Below, piece by piece: positions 36,731-46,708 of a stretch of DNA of 64,000 nt (its first letter is position 1; each line of letters begins with the position of its first letter). This DNA is from DASWOJ01 sp964250755 (GTDB lineage Bacteria; Pseudomonadota; Alphaproteobacteria; Acetobacterales; Acetobacteraceae): NCBI GenBank assembly GCA_964250755.1, contig CAXUHB010000001.1, forward strand, positions 1 to 64,000, given 5' to 3'. Position numbers and translations under genes: made by a program. Under the pieces are notes generated by a model. The model saw only the letters and a program-made list of their open reading frames with translations. It ran no database searches and was not told the origin of the DNA.

Positions 36731-38953
36731 CTACACCGCCAGCCCATGCTCCCGCGCCCACGACTGTAGCGGCGCGCGCAAGCTGGCCTGCCCGGCGGCG
36801 TGGCGCCGGGCGGCGGACAAGACCGCCCGAAGCTCCCCCAGGTCCACCCCGGCCATGAACGCCTTCAGCCGCAGCAGCCCCGCCGCCGGCATGGACAGCG
36901 CCGTGATGCCCAGCGCCGCGAACACCATCGCCTCCAGCGGACGCCCCGCGTGCTCCCCGCACACCGACACCTCCACTCCAGCCGGCACGGCCGCCGCCTG
37001 GATCGCGTCCAGCAGGTCCAGCACCGGCGGGGACAGCAGGTCGTAGCGCCCGGACAAGCCCGGCGTGCCGCGGTCGGCCGCGAACAGGAACTGCATCAGG
37101 TCGTTCGACCCGATGGACACGAAATCCACCTCCGCCATCAGCGCCGGCAACTGCCACAGCAGCGCCGGCACCTCGATCATGCTGCCCACCTGCAGCCGCT
37201 CCGGCGCGGGGCGGATGCGCGCGGCCTCCGCCAGCAGCAGCGCGCGGGCGGCCTGGAACTCGGCGACGGTGGCGACCATCGGGAACATCACGGACAGGGG
37301 CCGGCCTGCGGCGGCCAGCAGCAGGGCGCGGAGCTGGCGGCGCATCAGCGCCGGGCGGTCCAGGCCGACGCGCAGGGAGCGCCAGCCCATCGCTGGGTTC
37401 TCCTCCTCCTGCGGCGGCGCGTCCGGCAGCAGCTTGTCGCCGCCCAGGTCCAGGGTGCGGAAGCGCACGGGACGGTCCCCGGCGGCGTCCAGCACGCGGG
37501 CGTAGATCGCCGCCTGCTCCGGCACATCGGCCACCGCGCCGCGGGCCAGCATCGCGATTTCCGTGCGGAACAGCCCGATCCCCGCAGCGCCGGTCGCCTC
37601 CACCTGCTCCACCTCCCGCGCCAGGCCGACGTTCAGCAGCAAGCGCAGGGGCACGCCGTCCCGCGTCTGGGCGGGCCGGTGGCGCTGGGCGGCGTAGCCG
37701 GCCTCCACCTGGATGCGGGTGTCCAGCGCGCGGGCATAGGCCTGCCGCACTTCCGCCTCGGGCCGCAGCATGACCTGGCCCTCCTCCGCATCCAGGATCA
37801 GGTCGTCCCCGGCCTCGGCCGCATCCAGCAGCCCGCGCACGCCGCCCACGGCGGGCAGGCCCAGGGCGCGGGCCAGGATAGCGGCGTGCCCGGCGCTGCT
37901 TCCCTCCTCGATGGCGACGCCGCCGATGCCGCGGGCGTGCCACTCCAGCAGTTGCGCCGGGCCAAGGCGGCGGGCCACCAGGACGGCGCCCTGCGGGATG
38001 GCCGGAACCTCCCCGCCGCCGTCCAGCGCGGCCAGCAGGCGTCCGGCCAGGTCCTCCATGTCAGCCAGGCGCTCGCGCAGATAAGGATCGGCGATGCGGC
38101 GCATCCGCTCCCGCAGCTCGCCCATCACGCGATGCACTGCGGCCTCGGCGGACAGGCCGCCGTCCACGGCCTCCCGCACCCTGCGCATCCAGCCGCCCTC
38201 GGCAGAGACCAGGCGCGTCGCCTCCAGCACCTCCCGCGGGGCGTCGCCGGGAGGCAGGCTGGTTTCGATCAGGTCGTCCAGACTTTGGCGCATCATGCCG
38301 ACGGCCTGGGTCAGACGCGCGGCTTCGGCGCCGGGATCAGCGGCCAGCAAACGGCGCAGCGGGGCGCCGACGCCGTGCAGCACGATGGGACCGATGGCGA
38401 TGCCCGGTGCCAGCGGGGCCGCTGCGAAGCGCCGGGGCAGGGTGGCGCTGACGCCCTGCTCCGCCCCGTCCGTGGCGCCGGCGGCGGCCAGGATCTCGGC
38501 CACCAGCATCGCCACGGTCTCCAGCAGCTCCACCTCGTCGTCGGGGTAGCGGCGGGGGTCGCGGTTCTGCAGGGCCAGCACCCCCAGCACGCGCCCGGCC
38601 CGGCGGACCGGCACCGCCAGCAGGGAGGCATAGGGGTCCTCCCCCGTCTCCGGACGGTAGGCGAAGGCGGGATGGTTCTGCGCATCCGGCAGGTTCTGCG
38701 GCGTCCCGGTCGCGGCGACGATGCCGACGATCCCCTCCCCCACGCGCAGGCGGGTGCGCCCGATGGCGGCGGGGTTCAGGCCGTGGGTGGCGGCAAGCTC
38801 CAGCAGGTCGCCGGGGCGCATGGCATAGACGGTGCAGACCTCGGCCACCATCTCGCCCGCGACCAGCGCGGCCAGGTCCGCCAGGGCGGCGCCGGACTGC
38901 TCCCCGGCCATCAGCGTCCGCAGGCGGGACAGCAGCCGGCGGGCCTGGGGCAT
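36731..38953 (-). CDS. ptsP: Phosphoenolpyruvate-protein phosphotransferase of the nitrogen PTS
   Basis: 740 residues. An N-terminal GAF domain (about 15-165) marks the EI-Ntr form, followed by the EI helical domain, the phospho-His domain (His in SSAGHAAILAR) and the PEP-binding barrel with GLFRTEIAML, SIGSNDLMQ and CGEHAG. It passes phosphate from PEP to NPr and EIIA-Ntr, signalling nitrogen and potassium state. ATG 38953 gives MPQARRLLSRL; the frame beyond it runs into a repeat. Neighbouring lysC matches the usual alphaproteobacterial order. Confidence 0.93.
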   Translation of the reverse strand: MPQARRLLSRLRTLMAGEQSGAALADLAALVAGEMVAEVCTVYAMRPGDLLELAATHGLNPAAIGRTRLRVGEGIVGIVAATGTPQNLPDAQNHPAFAYRPETGEDPYASLLAVPVRRAGRVLGVLALQNRDPRRYPDDEVELLETVAMLVAEILAAAGATDGAEQGVSATLPRRFAAAPLAPGIAIGPIVLHGVGAPLRRLLAADPGAEAARLTQAVGMMRQSLDDLIETSLPPGDAPREVLEATRLVSAEGGWMRRVREAVDGGLSAEAAVHRVMGELRERMRRIADPYLRERLADMEDLAGRLLAALDGGGEVPAIPQGAVLVARRLGPAQLLEWHARGIGGVAIEEGSSAGHAAILARALGLPAVGGVRGLLDAAEAGDDLILDAEEGQVMLRPEAEVRQAYARALDTRIQVEAGYAAQRHRPAQTRDGVPLRLLLNVGLAREVEQVEATGAAGIGLFRTEIAMLARGAVADVPEQAAIYARVLDAAGDRPVRFRTLDLGGDKLLPDAPPQEEENPAMGWRSLRVGLDRPALMRRQLRALLLAAAGRPLSVMFPMVATVAEFQAARALLLAEAARIRPAPERLQVGSMIEVPALLWQLPALMAEVDFVSIGSNDLMQFLFAADRGTPGLSGRYDLLSPPVLDLLDAIQAAAVPAGVEVSVCGEHAGRPLEAMVFAALGITALSMPAAGLLRLKAFMAGVDLGELRAVLSAARRHAAGQASLRAPLQSWAREHGLAV

Positions 38954-39006
38954 GGCTAGGGGTGGGCCTGGGCGGTGGCGGATCTGTTCAGGTCGCAGGG
39001 GCAATG

Positions 39007-39150
39007 CTGCCTGTTCCCTCTCCCTCCGGGAGAGGGGTGGGGTGAGGGAAGCCGCAAGGGCGAAGTTTCCATCACCCAAGGATGGTCCCACACTGGCCGG
39101 AGCCGGCGCTTCCCCTCACCCCCACCCTCTCCCGGAGGGAGAGGAAGCAC
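39007..39150. repeat. Inverted pair of GGGAGAGGG-type palindromic repeats (site 2)
   Basis: Left arm at about 39007-39052 and inverted right arm at about 39109-39150, with about 56 bp of unique sequence between them. Lies between the ptsP start and the end of the FMN oxidoreductase gene. Confidence 0.9.
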
Positions 39151-39170
39151 GCAGTAGACCCCACCCACGC

Positions 39171-40232
39171 CTACCGCCCCCCAACTCGCCGCGCGCGTAG
39201 CGCCGCCGCGGCCTGGCCGCGCAGTTCCGAAATGATCTCCGCCACCGGCTGCACCGCCGTCACCATCCCCACGGACTGCCCGGCCATCACCGAGCCATGC
39301 TCCACATCCCCGTCCACCACCGCTCGGCGCAGGGCGCCGGACCAGAAATGCTCGATGCTCAACCGCGCCTGCTCCCGCGTCAGCTCCCCGGCCTCCACGC
39401 GCGCGCGCACCTCGGCTTGGTGCTGCACGAAGCGATCCGTGCCGGCGTTGGCCAGAGACCGCACGGGGGTGACGGGAAAGCGCGGGTCCAGTTGCACGCT
39501 GGGCAGCGCGTCGCGGGCGCGGGCGTGGATCATGGCCTGCTTGAAGCGGGGATGGGCGATGCTCTCTGCCGCCGCCGCGAACCGCGTGCCCAACTGTGCC
39601 CCGGCTGCGCCCATCTCCAGGAAGGCCAGCACCGCCTCCCCCCGGCCGATGCCGCCGGCGACGAACACCGGCACGTCGCGGACATGCGGCAGCACCTCCT
39701 GCGCCAGCACCGCCAGGGACACCGGGCCGATGTGCCCGCCAGCCTCCGACCCCTCGATGATGAGGGCATCCGCCCCGGACCGCACCAGCCTCTGCGCCAG
39801 GCCCAAGGCCGGGGCGAAGCAGACCAGCCGGGCGCCGCCGTCCTTCACCTGGCGCATGGCGGCAACGGACGGGATGCCGCCGGCCAGCACGACGTGGCCC
39901 ACCCGGGCCGCCAGGCAGACCTCGATCAGCTCCGTCAGGCGCGGGTGCAAGGTAATCAGGTTCACGCCGAAGGGCCGGTCCGTCAGCGCCTGCGTCCCCG
40001 CGATCTCCGCTGCAAGCAGCTCCGGCGGCATCGCGCCGCCGGCGATCACGCCGAAGCCGCCGGCGTTGCTGATCGCCGACACCAGCCGCCGCTCGCTGAC
40101 CCAGCTCATCGCGCCGCCCATGATGGCGACGCGGCTGCCCAGGAACCGCGCGCCCCGGTCCTGCAGACGGTCCAGCTCGGCAAATGCCAGGTGGTCCGCC
40201 GTCAGCAGGTCGGGGCTGGCGATGTCAGGCAT
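39171..40232 (-). CDS. NAD(P)H-dependent FMN oxidoreductase, nitronate monooxygenase family
   Basis: 353 residues, FMN-binding TIM barrel of the 2-nitropropane dioxygenase/FabK group. Seen: IMGGAMSWVSERRLVSAISN at the N-terminus, SNAGGFGVIAGG, EGSEAGGHIGP and VFVAGGIGRGEAVLAFLEMG, where FMN phosphate binds. It may detoxify nitronates or act as an enoyl reductase; the motifs do not decide. The start overlaps the end of lysC by 8 bases. Confidence 0.85.
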   Translation of the reverse strand: MPDIASPDLLTADHLAFAELDRLQDRGARFLGSRVAIMGGAMSWVSERRLVSAISNAGGFGVIAGGAMPPELLAAEIAGTQALTDRPFGVNLITLHPRLTELIEVCLAARVGHVVLAGGIPSVAAMRQVKDGGARLVCFAPALGLAQRLVRSGADALIIEGSEAGGHIGPVSLAVLAQEVLPHVRDVPVFVAGGIGRGEAVLAFLEMGAAGAQLGTRFAAAAESIAHPRFKQAMIHARARDALPSVQLDPRFPVTPVRSLANAGTDRFVQHQAEVRARVEAGELTREQARLSIEHFWSGALRRAVVDGDVEHGSVMAGQSVGMVTAVQPVAEIISELRGQAAAALRARRVGGR

Positions 40233-41439
40233 CTAGGCCGTAGGCCGTGTGCAGGGCGCGTACCGCCAACTCGGTGTATTCCGCGGCGATCAGCACGCTC
40301 ACCTTGATCTCGCTGGTGGAGATCACCTGGATGTTGATGCCCTTGGCCGCCAGAGTCGCGAACATGGTGTTGGCAACGCCCGCGTGGCTCCGCATACCCA
40401 CGCCCACCACGCTGATCTTGGCCACGTCCGCGTCCGTCAGCACCGTGCCGGCGCCGGTCGCGTCCTTGGCGCCCGCCAGGATGGCCTGGGCGCGCGGCAG
40501 GTCGGCGCGGCCTACTGTGAAGGTCATGTCCGTCGTGCCGTCCGCCGACACGTTCTGCACGATCATGTCCACGTTCACGTTGGCGGCGCTCAGCGGCCCG
40601 AAGATCGCCGCCGCCATGCCGGGCCGGTCGGGCACCCGGCGCAGCGTGATCTTCGCCTCGTCCCGCGAGTAGGCGATCCCCGACACCATTGCGCTTTCCA
40701 CGATCTCGTCCTCGTCCACCACCAGGGTTCCGGGCTTGTCCTCGAAGCTGCTGAGCACCTGGACGCGCACCCGCTCCTTCATCGCCAGCTCGACGCTGCG
40801 GGTCTGCAGCACCTTCGCTCCGACCGACGCCAGCTCCAGCATCTCCTCATAGGCGATCTTGTCCAGCTTCCGCGCGCGCGAGGTGATGCGCGGGTCGGTG
40901 GTGTAGATGCCGTCCACGTCCGTGTAGATGTCGCACCGGTCCGCCTTCAGCGCCGCGGCTAGCGCGACGGCCGATGTATCGGAGCCGCCGCGGCCCAGCG
41001 TGGTCACGCGCCCTGCTGGGCCGATGCCCTGGAAGCCCGCCACGACCGGCACTGCCCCGGCAGCCATCGCCGCCAACAGGCTGTCCCCCTCCACCGACGT
41101 GATCCGCGCCCGCCCGTGCGCGTCGTCCGTGTGCAGCGCGACCTGCCAGCCCGACCAGGACCGCGACTCGACCCCTAGGGTGTGCAGCGCAATGGCCATC
41201 AGGCCGGACGTGACCTGCTCCCCCGTGGCCACCACCGAGTCGTACTCCCGCGCATCATGCAACGGGGACAGCGCCTGGCACCAGCCGACAAGCTGGTTGG
41301 TGACGCCGGACATGGCGGACACGACGACCGCAACCTGGTGCCCGGCATCCACCTCCCGCTTCACCCGGCCCGCGGCGCTGCGTATGCGGTCGAGGTCGGC
41401 CACCGAGGTGCCGCCGAACTTCATCACAATCCGCGCCAT
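40225..41439 (-). CDS. lysC: Aspartate kinase
   Basis: 404 residues. The kinase domain starts MARIVMKFGGTSVA, with VSAMSGVTNQL, GRGGSDTSA and TDVDGIYTTDPR. Two ACT domains follow from about residue 260 (segments around LRRVPDRPGMAA and VVGVGMRSHAGVA), which bind lysine and/or threonine for feedback control. First step of lysine, threonine, methionine and diaminopimelate synthesis. Divergent from ubiG with about 100 bp between. Confidence 0.96.
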   Translation of the reverse strand: MARIVMKFGGTSVADLDRIRSAAGRVKREVDAGHQVAVVVSAMSGVTNQLVGWCQALSPLHDAREYDSVVATGEQVTSGLMAIALHTLGVESRSWSGWQVALHTDDAHGRARITSVEGDSLLAAMAAGAVPVVAGFQGIGPAGRVTTLGRGGSDTSAVALAAALKADRCDIYTDVDGIYTTDPRITSRARKLDKIAYEEMLELASVGAKVLQTRSVELAMKERVRVQVLSSFEDKPGTLVVDEDEIVESAMVSGIAYSRDEAKITLRRVPDRPGMAAAIFGPLSAANVNVDMIVQNVSADGTTDMTFTVGRADLPRAQAILAGAKDATGAGTVLTDADVAKISVVGVGMRSHAGVANTMFATLAAKGINIQVISTSEIKVSVLIAAEYTELAVRALHTAYGLDA

Positions 41440-41541
41440 GCCTGCTGTCTTGCCTTGGGGTTGAATGTGGGAGGGATGTGCCGCCCGTTGCGGGCAGCGG
41501 GGTGCCGGGTCACATACCGCCCGGGCAAGGGAGGCGGCAAC

Positions 41542-42309
41542 ATGGCGGACGCGCAAGGCAGGGCGGCGGGGCCGGTGATGCCGGCGGGCGGCGGATCAGC
41601 GGTTCCGGCGGAAATCGCCAAGTTCGACGCCCTCGCGGCGAGGTGGTGGGACCCGCAGGGACCGATGGGGGCGCTGCACGCCATGAACCCCCTGCGCGTC
41701 GGCTGGGTGGACCAGCGCACCCGGGCGCGGTTCGGCGGACCTGTCCGTATCCTGGACGTGGGCTGCGGCGCCGGCCTGGCGGCGGAGGCCCTGGCCCGCT
41801 TGGGCTACGACGTGCTTGGGTTGGACGCCGCCGGAGAGGCCATCACCGCCGCCCGCGCCCATGCCGATGGCCAGGGTTTGCCGTTGGCCTACCGCGCCGG
41901 CACGGCAGAGGCGCTGGCGGAGGAGGGGCTGCGCTTCCCTGTCGTGACCGCGCTGGAGGTGATCGAGCACGTTGCCGACCCCGCCTCCTTCCTCCGCCTG
42001 CTGGCGCGGCTGGTGCAGCCCAGCGGCCTGCTGTTCGTGTCCACCATCAACCGCACTCTGCGCTCCCTCATGGTCGCGAAGCTGGGGGCGGAGTACGTCG
42101 TTCGGCTCCTGCCGGTCGGCACGCACGACTGGAGCCGGTTCATCACGCCCGCGGAACTGGATGCGCTGGGCAGGGGGGCCGGCTTCCGGATGCACGAGGT
42201 GGGCGGCATGGTGTTCGACTTCCGGCGCCGGGCGTGGCGGGCAGGAGCGGAGTTGGGCGTGAACTACATCGCCATGCTGCAACGGAACGGGGCCGGCGCA
42301 GCCCGGTAG
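41542..42309 (+). CDS. ubiG: Ubiquinone biosynthesis O-methyltransferase
   Basis: 255 residues. UbiG signatures: EIAKFDALAARWWDPQGP, LHAMNPLRVGWV, the SAM motif ILDVGCGAGLAAEALAR, EVIEHV and FVSTINRTLRSL, ending with NYIAMLQR. It catalyses both O-methylation steps of ubiquinone synthesis at the membrane surface. The ATG at 41542 follows GGGAGGCGG. The pairing with divergent lysC is common in alphaproteobacteria. Confidence 0.95.
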   Translation: MADAQGRAAGPVMPAGGGSAVPAEIAKFDALAARWWDPQGPMGALHAMNPLRVGWVDQRTRARFGGPVRILDVGCGAGLAAEALARLGYDVLGLDAAGEAITAARAHADGQGLPLAYRAGTAEALAEEGLRFPVVTALEVIEHVADPASFLRLLARLVQPSGLLFVSTINRTLRSLMVAKLGAEYVVRLLPVGTHDWSRFITPAELDALGRGAGFRMHEVGGMVFDFRRRAWRAGAELGVNYIAMLQRNGAGAAR

Positions 42310-42810
42310 CACGTCTCGGCGGCAAGCATGGGCGCCGCACCTCACGCCGGCCGCCATCCGCAGCCCGGCGGTGGACCATCCGCCTCTCGTTGGATGGCGC
42401 GATCAGGTGGACCTAGGCATCCTCCACAAGCTGCCGCACGCCCTCATGCGCGGCGATGACGCGTCTTTCTGTGGAGCGGCGATGAGGACGTTCAGCCGCA
42501 TAGGGTTCGTGGACGATGCGGCAGTCATCAGGCACCGATTAGCGGCAGCCGGAGCCACTGGTCCCCACGTTGCCTTCCAGCGCGCCAGGCTGGCCACTCC
42601 CGGTTATCGGTTGCAGAATGGGCGGCCGTGGGTGGACTCCGGAGTGCGCGGGGGTATCGGGATGCCGCCCGGCGTGCAGCCACGCTTGCACACTGGCGCA
42701 GGATGGCGCTTGTTCCCGGCGCGGGAAACATGCCCGACGCAGGGGCAGCACCCGGCACAGGCCGGGGGACGCCGTGCCACGGCCCCTTCCAACAGCCGCA
42801 GGAGATGAAG
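42310..42810. other. 500 bp without a supported gene
   Basis: A frame is open at 42371-42808 but shows no family resemblance, no ribosome site and ends in low-complexity residues, so it is not called. No repeats or RNA genes were seen. Confidence 0.5.
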
Positions 42811-43110
42811 ATGGACGACACCAAGGCAACGGCCGCCAAGCACCACGAGGATGCGGCGCACCACTTCGAGGTCGCGGCGAAGATGCACCACGATGCCGCC
42901 AAGCACAGCCAGTCCGGCAACTACGAAAAGGCCGAAAGCCTGGCGCTGTCGGCGGCCGAGGCGGAGGGCGTGGCCAACCGGCACGCGATGGAGGCCGTGG
43001 ACGCCTACCGCCACCATGCCGAGGACGTTGCGGCGCGCAAGGCCGAGGCGGCGTCCGAGGAGGCGGCACGGGCGGCCAAGCACGAGGCCAAGGCCGCTGC
43101 GAAGCAGTAG
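42811..43110 (+). CDS. Small Ala/His-rich helical protein
   Basis: 99 residues from ATG 42811, which has AGGAG at ideal distance (an ATG at 42805 lies too close to it). The sequence is helical and rich in Ala, His, Lys and Glu, with HHEDAAHHFEVAAKMHHDAA near the start and a Lys/Ala-rich tail. It resembles small stress-related proteins with amphipathic helices; the function is unknown. The longer open frame upstream is rejected. Confidence 0.75.
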   Translation: MDDTKATAAKHHEDAAHHFEVAAKMHHDAAKHSQSGNYEKAESLALSAAEAEGVANRHAMEAVDAYRHHAEDVAARKAEAASEEAARAAKHEAKAAAKQ

Positions 43111-43232
43111 GGGATCGGCATCAGGAGTTTGACCGGAGCAGCCGGCGCGGCAGCTTCGCTCCCTTGGCAACTGGCTGCCGCCCGGGCCTGCCCTGCCGAG
43201 ACCGGGCAGCGCCGGAACTCGACATTGGAATT

Positions 43233-43397
43233 ATGACAATGGATGGACGGGAAGCATTGGATTTCGACGCATGGATCGCCGAGGTGCAGCACGTCCTCAC
43301 CTTCGTCGCCGAGGCCGACGAGTGGCGCAGATACTATGACGCCGGCTTGTCGCCCTTGGATGCCATTGCCCAGCACCGCACTGATGAGGAAGTCTAG
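43233..43397 (+). CDS. Small protein of 54 residues, unknown function
   Basis: Starts MTMDGREALDFDAWIAEV after a weak GGAATT site and ends AIAQHRTDEEV. Acidic, helical, soluble. Codon use fits a real gene and its base composition is lower in GC than the surrounding shadow frames. No family recognised; a second ATG nine bases downstream is possible. Confidence 0.5.
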   Translation: MTMDGREALDFDAWIAEVQHVLTFVAEADEWRRYYDAGLSPLDAIAQHRTDEEV

Positions 43398-43542
43398 TCC
43401 AGCCCGCCAGTCCCGCGGGCCGTAGCCTCCGTTCCAGGTTCTGCAGCGCCGCGGAACTTGGTCGGAGGTCCGGGCCACCCCAACCCGATGACCCTCGGAA
43501 CCGCCAGCTTGAGGTTGAAGGCGAGCCTTGAACGAGGGCAGC

Positions 43543-44175
43543 CTACGCCCGCTCTCCCAACGCGCGCCGCTCCAGTTCCCGCAACCGATCCTTCCCCCCC
43601 GGCGTCCGGGGACTCAGTTCCAGCGTCTTGCGCCACGCGGCCAGCGCGCCCCGCCAGTCTCCCCGGCTCTCTGCGATGCGCGACAAATCCTCAAGTGCGG
43701 CGAAGTGCCGAGGCTCCCGCCGCAGCACCTCCTGGATGTCCCGTGCCGCACCCACGGGATCACCGATCCGCAGCCGCGCCTGCGCCCGCCCGCGCCACGC
43801 TTCCAGCAGGTCCGGCTCCAGGTCCAGCGCGGCGTCGAAGCTGTCCACCGCTTCCCCGCTGGCGCCCTCCTCCAGTTCCCGTGCGCCGCGGGACAGCAGC
43901 AGGCGCACCGCGGGGCTGGCCTGGTTGGACCAGGCCTCGCGTATTTTCTCCTCCAGCGCCTCCGCCACGTCGTCGCTGGGAGCGGCCCTCAGCGCGCCCA
44001 ACATGGTGTCCAGCGCCGCCTTGGGCGTCGGCGCGCCCGGAGCGGCGGCGGACGGCGCAGCGGGGGCTTGCGGGGACACGTTGGGCATACGCCCCCCTTG
44101 CTCCGGTGGCACGACCGGAGCCTGCGCCAGCGCCAGGCCTGGCAGCAATCCGGCCAGCAGCACGATGCGCCGCAT
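43543..44175 (-). CDS. Exported TPR protein
   Basis: 210 residues. Signal peptide (MRRIVLLAGLLPGLALAQA), a Pro/Ala-rich linker, then three or so tetratricopeptide repeats from about residue 85 (SRGARELEEGASGEAVDSFD, DLLEAWRGRAQARLRIGD, HFAALEDLSRIAESRGDW). Probably periplasmic, for protein-protein contacts. It starts five bases after the glcF stop and so shares its transcript, though a link with glycolate oxidation is not known. Confidence 0.8.
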   Translation of the reverse strand: MRRIVLLAGLLPGLALAQAPVVPPEQGGRMPNVSPQAPAAPSAAAPGAPTPKAALDTMLGALRAAPSDDVAEALEEKIREAWSNQASPAVRLLLSRGARELEEGASGEAVDSFDAALDLEPDLLEAWRGRAQARLRIGDPVGAARDIQEVLRREPRHFAALEDLSRIAESRGDWRGALAAWRKTLELSPRTPGGKDRLRELERRALGERA

Positions 44176-44180
44176 GGGGA

Positions 44181-45497
44181 TCAGGCTGGCACCGGGGCGG
44201 GCAGGCCGGCCGGCACCGGGCCGCCGGCCATCCAGTCCAGCAGTTGCACCGTGTGCATCACGGGCGTCCCCCCCTGCAGCTGCGTGATGCAGCCGATGTT
44301 GCCCGCCGCGATCAAGTCCGGCTTGGTCCGCGCGATGTTCGCCAGCTTGCGCTCCCGCAACTGCCCGGCAATCGCCGGCTGCACCAGGTTGTAGGTTCCG
44401 GCGGAGCCGCAGCAGATGTGCCCCTCTGCCGCCTCCACCACCGTGAAGCCCGCGCGCTTCAGCAGCGCCTTCGGCTCCGCCGTCACCCGCTGGCCGTGCT
44501 GCAGACTGCACGCGGAATGGTAGGCGACTCGCAGCCCCGGCGCAGGCCGAGTCGGCTGATAGTCCAGCCCGGCCAGATATTCGGTGATGTCCTTCGCCAG
44601 CGCCGACACCCGCTCCGCCCGCGCCTTCACGTCCGGCGCCTCGGTGCGGAACATGAAGCCGTAGTCCTTCACTGTCGTGCCGCAGCCGCTGGTGTTGACC
44701 AGGATGGCGTCCAGGCCGTCACCGTCCATCTCCCGCGTCCAGGCGTCCACGTTGGCGCGGGCGCTGGCCATCGCCGGGTCGTGGCGGCCCATGTGGTGCG
44801 TCAGGGCGCCGCAGCAGCCGGCCCCGCGCGCAATCACGACCTCGATGCCCATGCGGGTCAGCAGGCGGATGGTGGCCTCGTTGATGGCGGGGTCCAGCAC
44901 CTTCTGCGCGCATCCCGCCAGAAGCGCGACCCGGCCCCGGCGCCCGCCCTGGGCCGGATGGACCTGCGGCGACTGCATGGCGCCCATGGGCGGCAGCTTG
45001 GCCGGCGCCAGGTCCAGCATGGCATGGACCCGCTCCCCCAGCACGCCTGTGCGCGGCACCAGGGCGCGAAACGGCTTGGCAAGCCGCGCACCGATCAGAG
45101 AGGCGCGGAACAGCGCCGGGCGCGGCAGCACGACGGTCAGCACGCTCCGCAGCAGACGCTCATGCCAAGGCCGGGTGTAGGTGTTCTCGATATACTCGCG
45201 GGCGTGGTCCACCAGGTGCATGTAGTTGACGCCGCTGGGACAGGTGCTCATGCAGCTCAGGCAGGATAGGCAGCGGTCCACGTGGCGCACGACCTCCTCG
45301 GTTGCGGGCCGTCCGGACTCCAGCATGTCCTTGATGAGGTAGATGCGGCCGCGCGGGCTGTCCAGCTCATCGCCCAGCAGCAGGAACGTCGGGCACGTGG
45401 CAGTGCACATCCCGCAATGCACGCAGGTCCGCAGCACGCCGTTGCTGGACTGTATGGCGGGATCGAGCATCTGCTCGGTCGTGAAATTCGTCTGCAT
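44181..45497 (-). CDS. glcF: Glycolate oxidase iron-sulfur subunit
   Basis: 438 residues. Two [4Fe-4S] motifs: C25, C28, C31 with C35 (CVHCGMCTATCP) and C76, C79, C82 with C86 (CLSCLSCMSTCP). Two CCG-type domains follow (GAGCCGALTHHMG and HICCGSAGTYN). It passes electrons from glycolate oxidised by GlcD/GlcE towards the respiratory chain. Order on this strand is glcD-glcE-glcF. Confidence 0.95.
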   Translation of the reverse strand: MQTNFTTEQMLDPAIQSSNGVLRTCVHCGMCTATCPTFLLLGDELDSPRGRIYLIKDMLESGRPATEEVVRHVDRCLSCLSCMSTCPSGVNYMHLVDHAREYIENTYTRPWHERLLRSVLTVVLPRPALFRASLIGARLAKPFRALVPRTGVLGERVHAMLDLAPAKLPPMGAMQSPQVHPAQGGRRGRVALLAGCAQKVLDPAINEATIRLLTRMGIEVVIARGAGCCGALTHHMGRHDPAMASARANVDAWTREMDGDGLDAILVNTSGCGTTVKDYGFMFRTEAPDVKARAERVSALAKDITEYLAGLDYQPTRPAPGLRVAYHSACSLQHGQRVTAEPKALLKRAGFTVVEAAEGHICCGSAGTYNLVQPAIAGQLRERKLANIARTKPDLIAAGNIGCITQLQGGTPVMHTVQLLDWMAGGPVPAGLPAPVPA

Positions 45498-45505
45498 GTT
45501 CCGTC

Positions 45506-46708
45506 CTACAGTCCCGCGTAAAGCCGGCCAGGGTTCAGGATGCCGCCCGGGTCCATCGCCGCCTTGACCCGGCGGGTGATGGCCGCCATCGCCGCCACCT
45601 CCGGCGGCACGACATGGACTGCAGCCCTCATGCCATCCGGCGCCCGCAGGACCGTCCAGGTGCCGCCCCCGGCCCGCGCCGCCGCAGCCACGGCGTCGTG
45701 CAGCGCCGGTGCGCCCGCAACCCACGCCAATCCGCCGCCCCAATCCAGGAAGCACCGTCCCCCGGCGGCATTGACGGCATCCACGACCGCCGGCCCGGCG
45801 GAAGGTCGGACCGACACGCGCCACACCGCGTCCTCTGTCTCCGCCCGCAACGGCACCGCATCCCGTACGGCCCGCCAGGCCGCCCGGCTGGCCGCATCAT
45901 CCAGGGTTTGCGCCTGCCCGAACGCCGCCAGGTCCCCCACCAGCCGCCCGAGGCGGTAATGCACGCTGGCGGCGAAGTCCTCGATCCGCACCAGCGCCAC
46001 CGACCCATGCCCTGCTAGCTCCGGCACCCGCTCCGCGGCTTCCGCCGGCAACCAGGCCGCGCCGGACACGCCGTAGGGCGACCCCAGCGCCGCGGACAGC
46101 GCCGCCACCCCGCGCACCGCGTCCAGGCCGGGCAGCAGCAGCGATCCCGTCAGCTCCGCCATCGGCAGCACCTTCAGCGTCACCTCTGTGATGACTCCGA
46201 GCGTCCCGTGGCTGCCTGTCAGCAGCTTGCACAGGTCCAGCCCCGTCACGTTTTTCAGCACCCGCCCGCCGCTGCGTATCAATTCCCCAGCGCCGTTCAC
46301 CGCCCGCACGCCCATGACGTGGTCCCGCATCGCTCCCCAGGCGACCCGGCGCGGACCCGACAGGTTGGTGGCGACCACGCCGCCCAAGGTCTGCACGCCC
46401 TCGGTGCCCAGCAGGCCCTGCAGGTCCGGCGGCTCGGCGATGATGCCCTGCCCGCCCTCCGCCAGCTTGGCCTCCAATTCAGGAAGCGGCGTCCCGGCGC
46501 GGGCGGACACGATCAGCTCCTGCGGCGCGTGCAGCGTCACGCCGACCAGGTTGCGCGTGCTCAGGCTGCGCGCGGCCTGCACAGGGCGCAGCATCCCGCG
46601 CTTGGTCCCGCGCCCCTCCACCAGCAACGGCTCCCGCGCAGCCCCGGCAGCAAGGACGGCGGCAACGACGCCGTCCTCGTCGCCAGGCGCCAGGGCGTCA
46701 AGCGGCAA
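45506..46708 (-). CDS. glcE: Glycolate oxidase FAD-binding subunit GlcE
   Basis: 400 residues, FAD-binding PCMH-type fold (LLVEGRGTKRG, GLLGTEGVQTLGGVVATNLSG split across strands, SGGRVLKNVTGLDLCKLLTG). Smaller partner of GlcD. No ATG is available; a TTG at 46708, overlapping the glcD end by 11 bases, gives the full domain. Eight bases separate its stop from glcF. Confidence 0.92.
   Translation of the reverse strand: MPLDALAPGDEDGVVAAVLAAGAAREPLLVEGRGTKRGMLRPVQAARSLSTRNLVGVTLHAPQELIVSARAGTPLPELEAKLAEGGQGIIAEPPDLQGLLGTEGVQTLGGVVATNLSGPRRVAWGAMRDHVMGVRAVNGAGELIRSGGRVLKNVTGLDLCKLLTGSHGTLGVITEVTLKVLPMAELTGSLLLPGLDAVRGVAALSAALGSPYGVSGAAWLPAEAAERVPELAGHGSVALVRIEDFAASVHYRLGRLVGDLAAFGQAQTLDDAASRAAWRAVRDAVPLRAETEDAVWRVSVRPSAGPAVVDAVNAAGGRCFLDWGGGLAWVAGAPALHDAVAAAARAGGGTWTVLRAPDGMRAAVHVVPPEVAAMAAITRRVKAAMDPGGILNPGRLYAGL

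Noticed and set aside
42371..42808. Open frame of 145 codons after ubiG
   Set aside because: No ribosome site, no recognisable motif and overlaps the start of a better supported gene.
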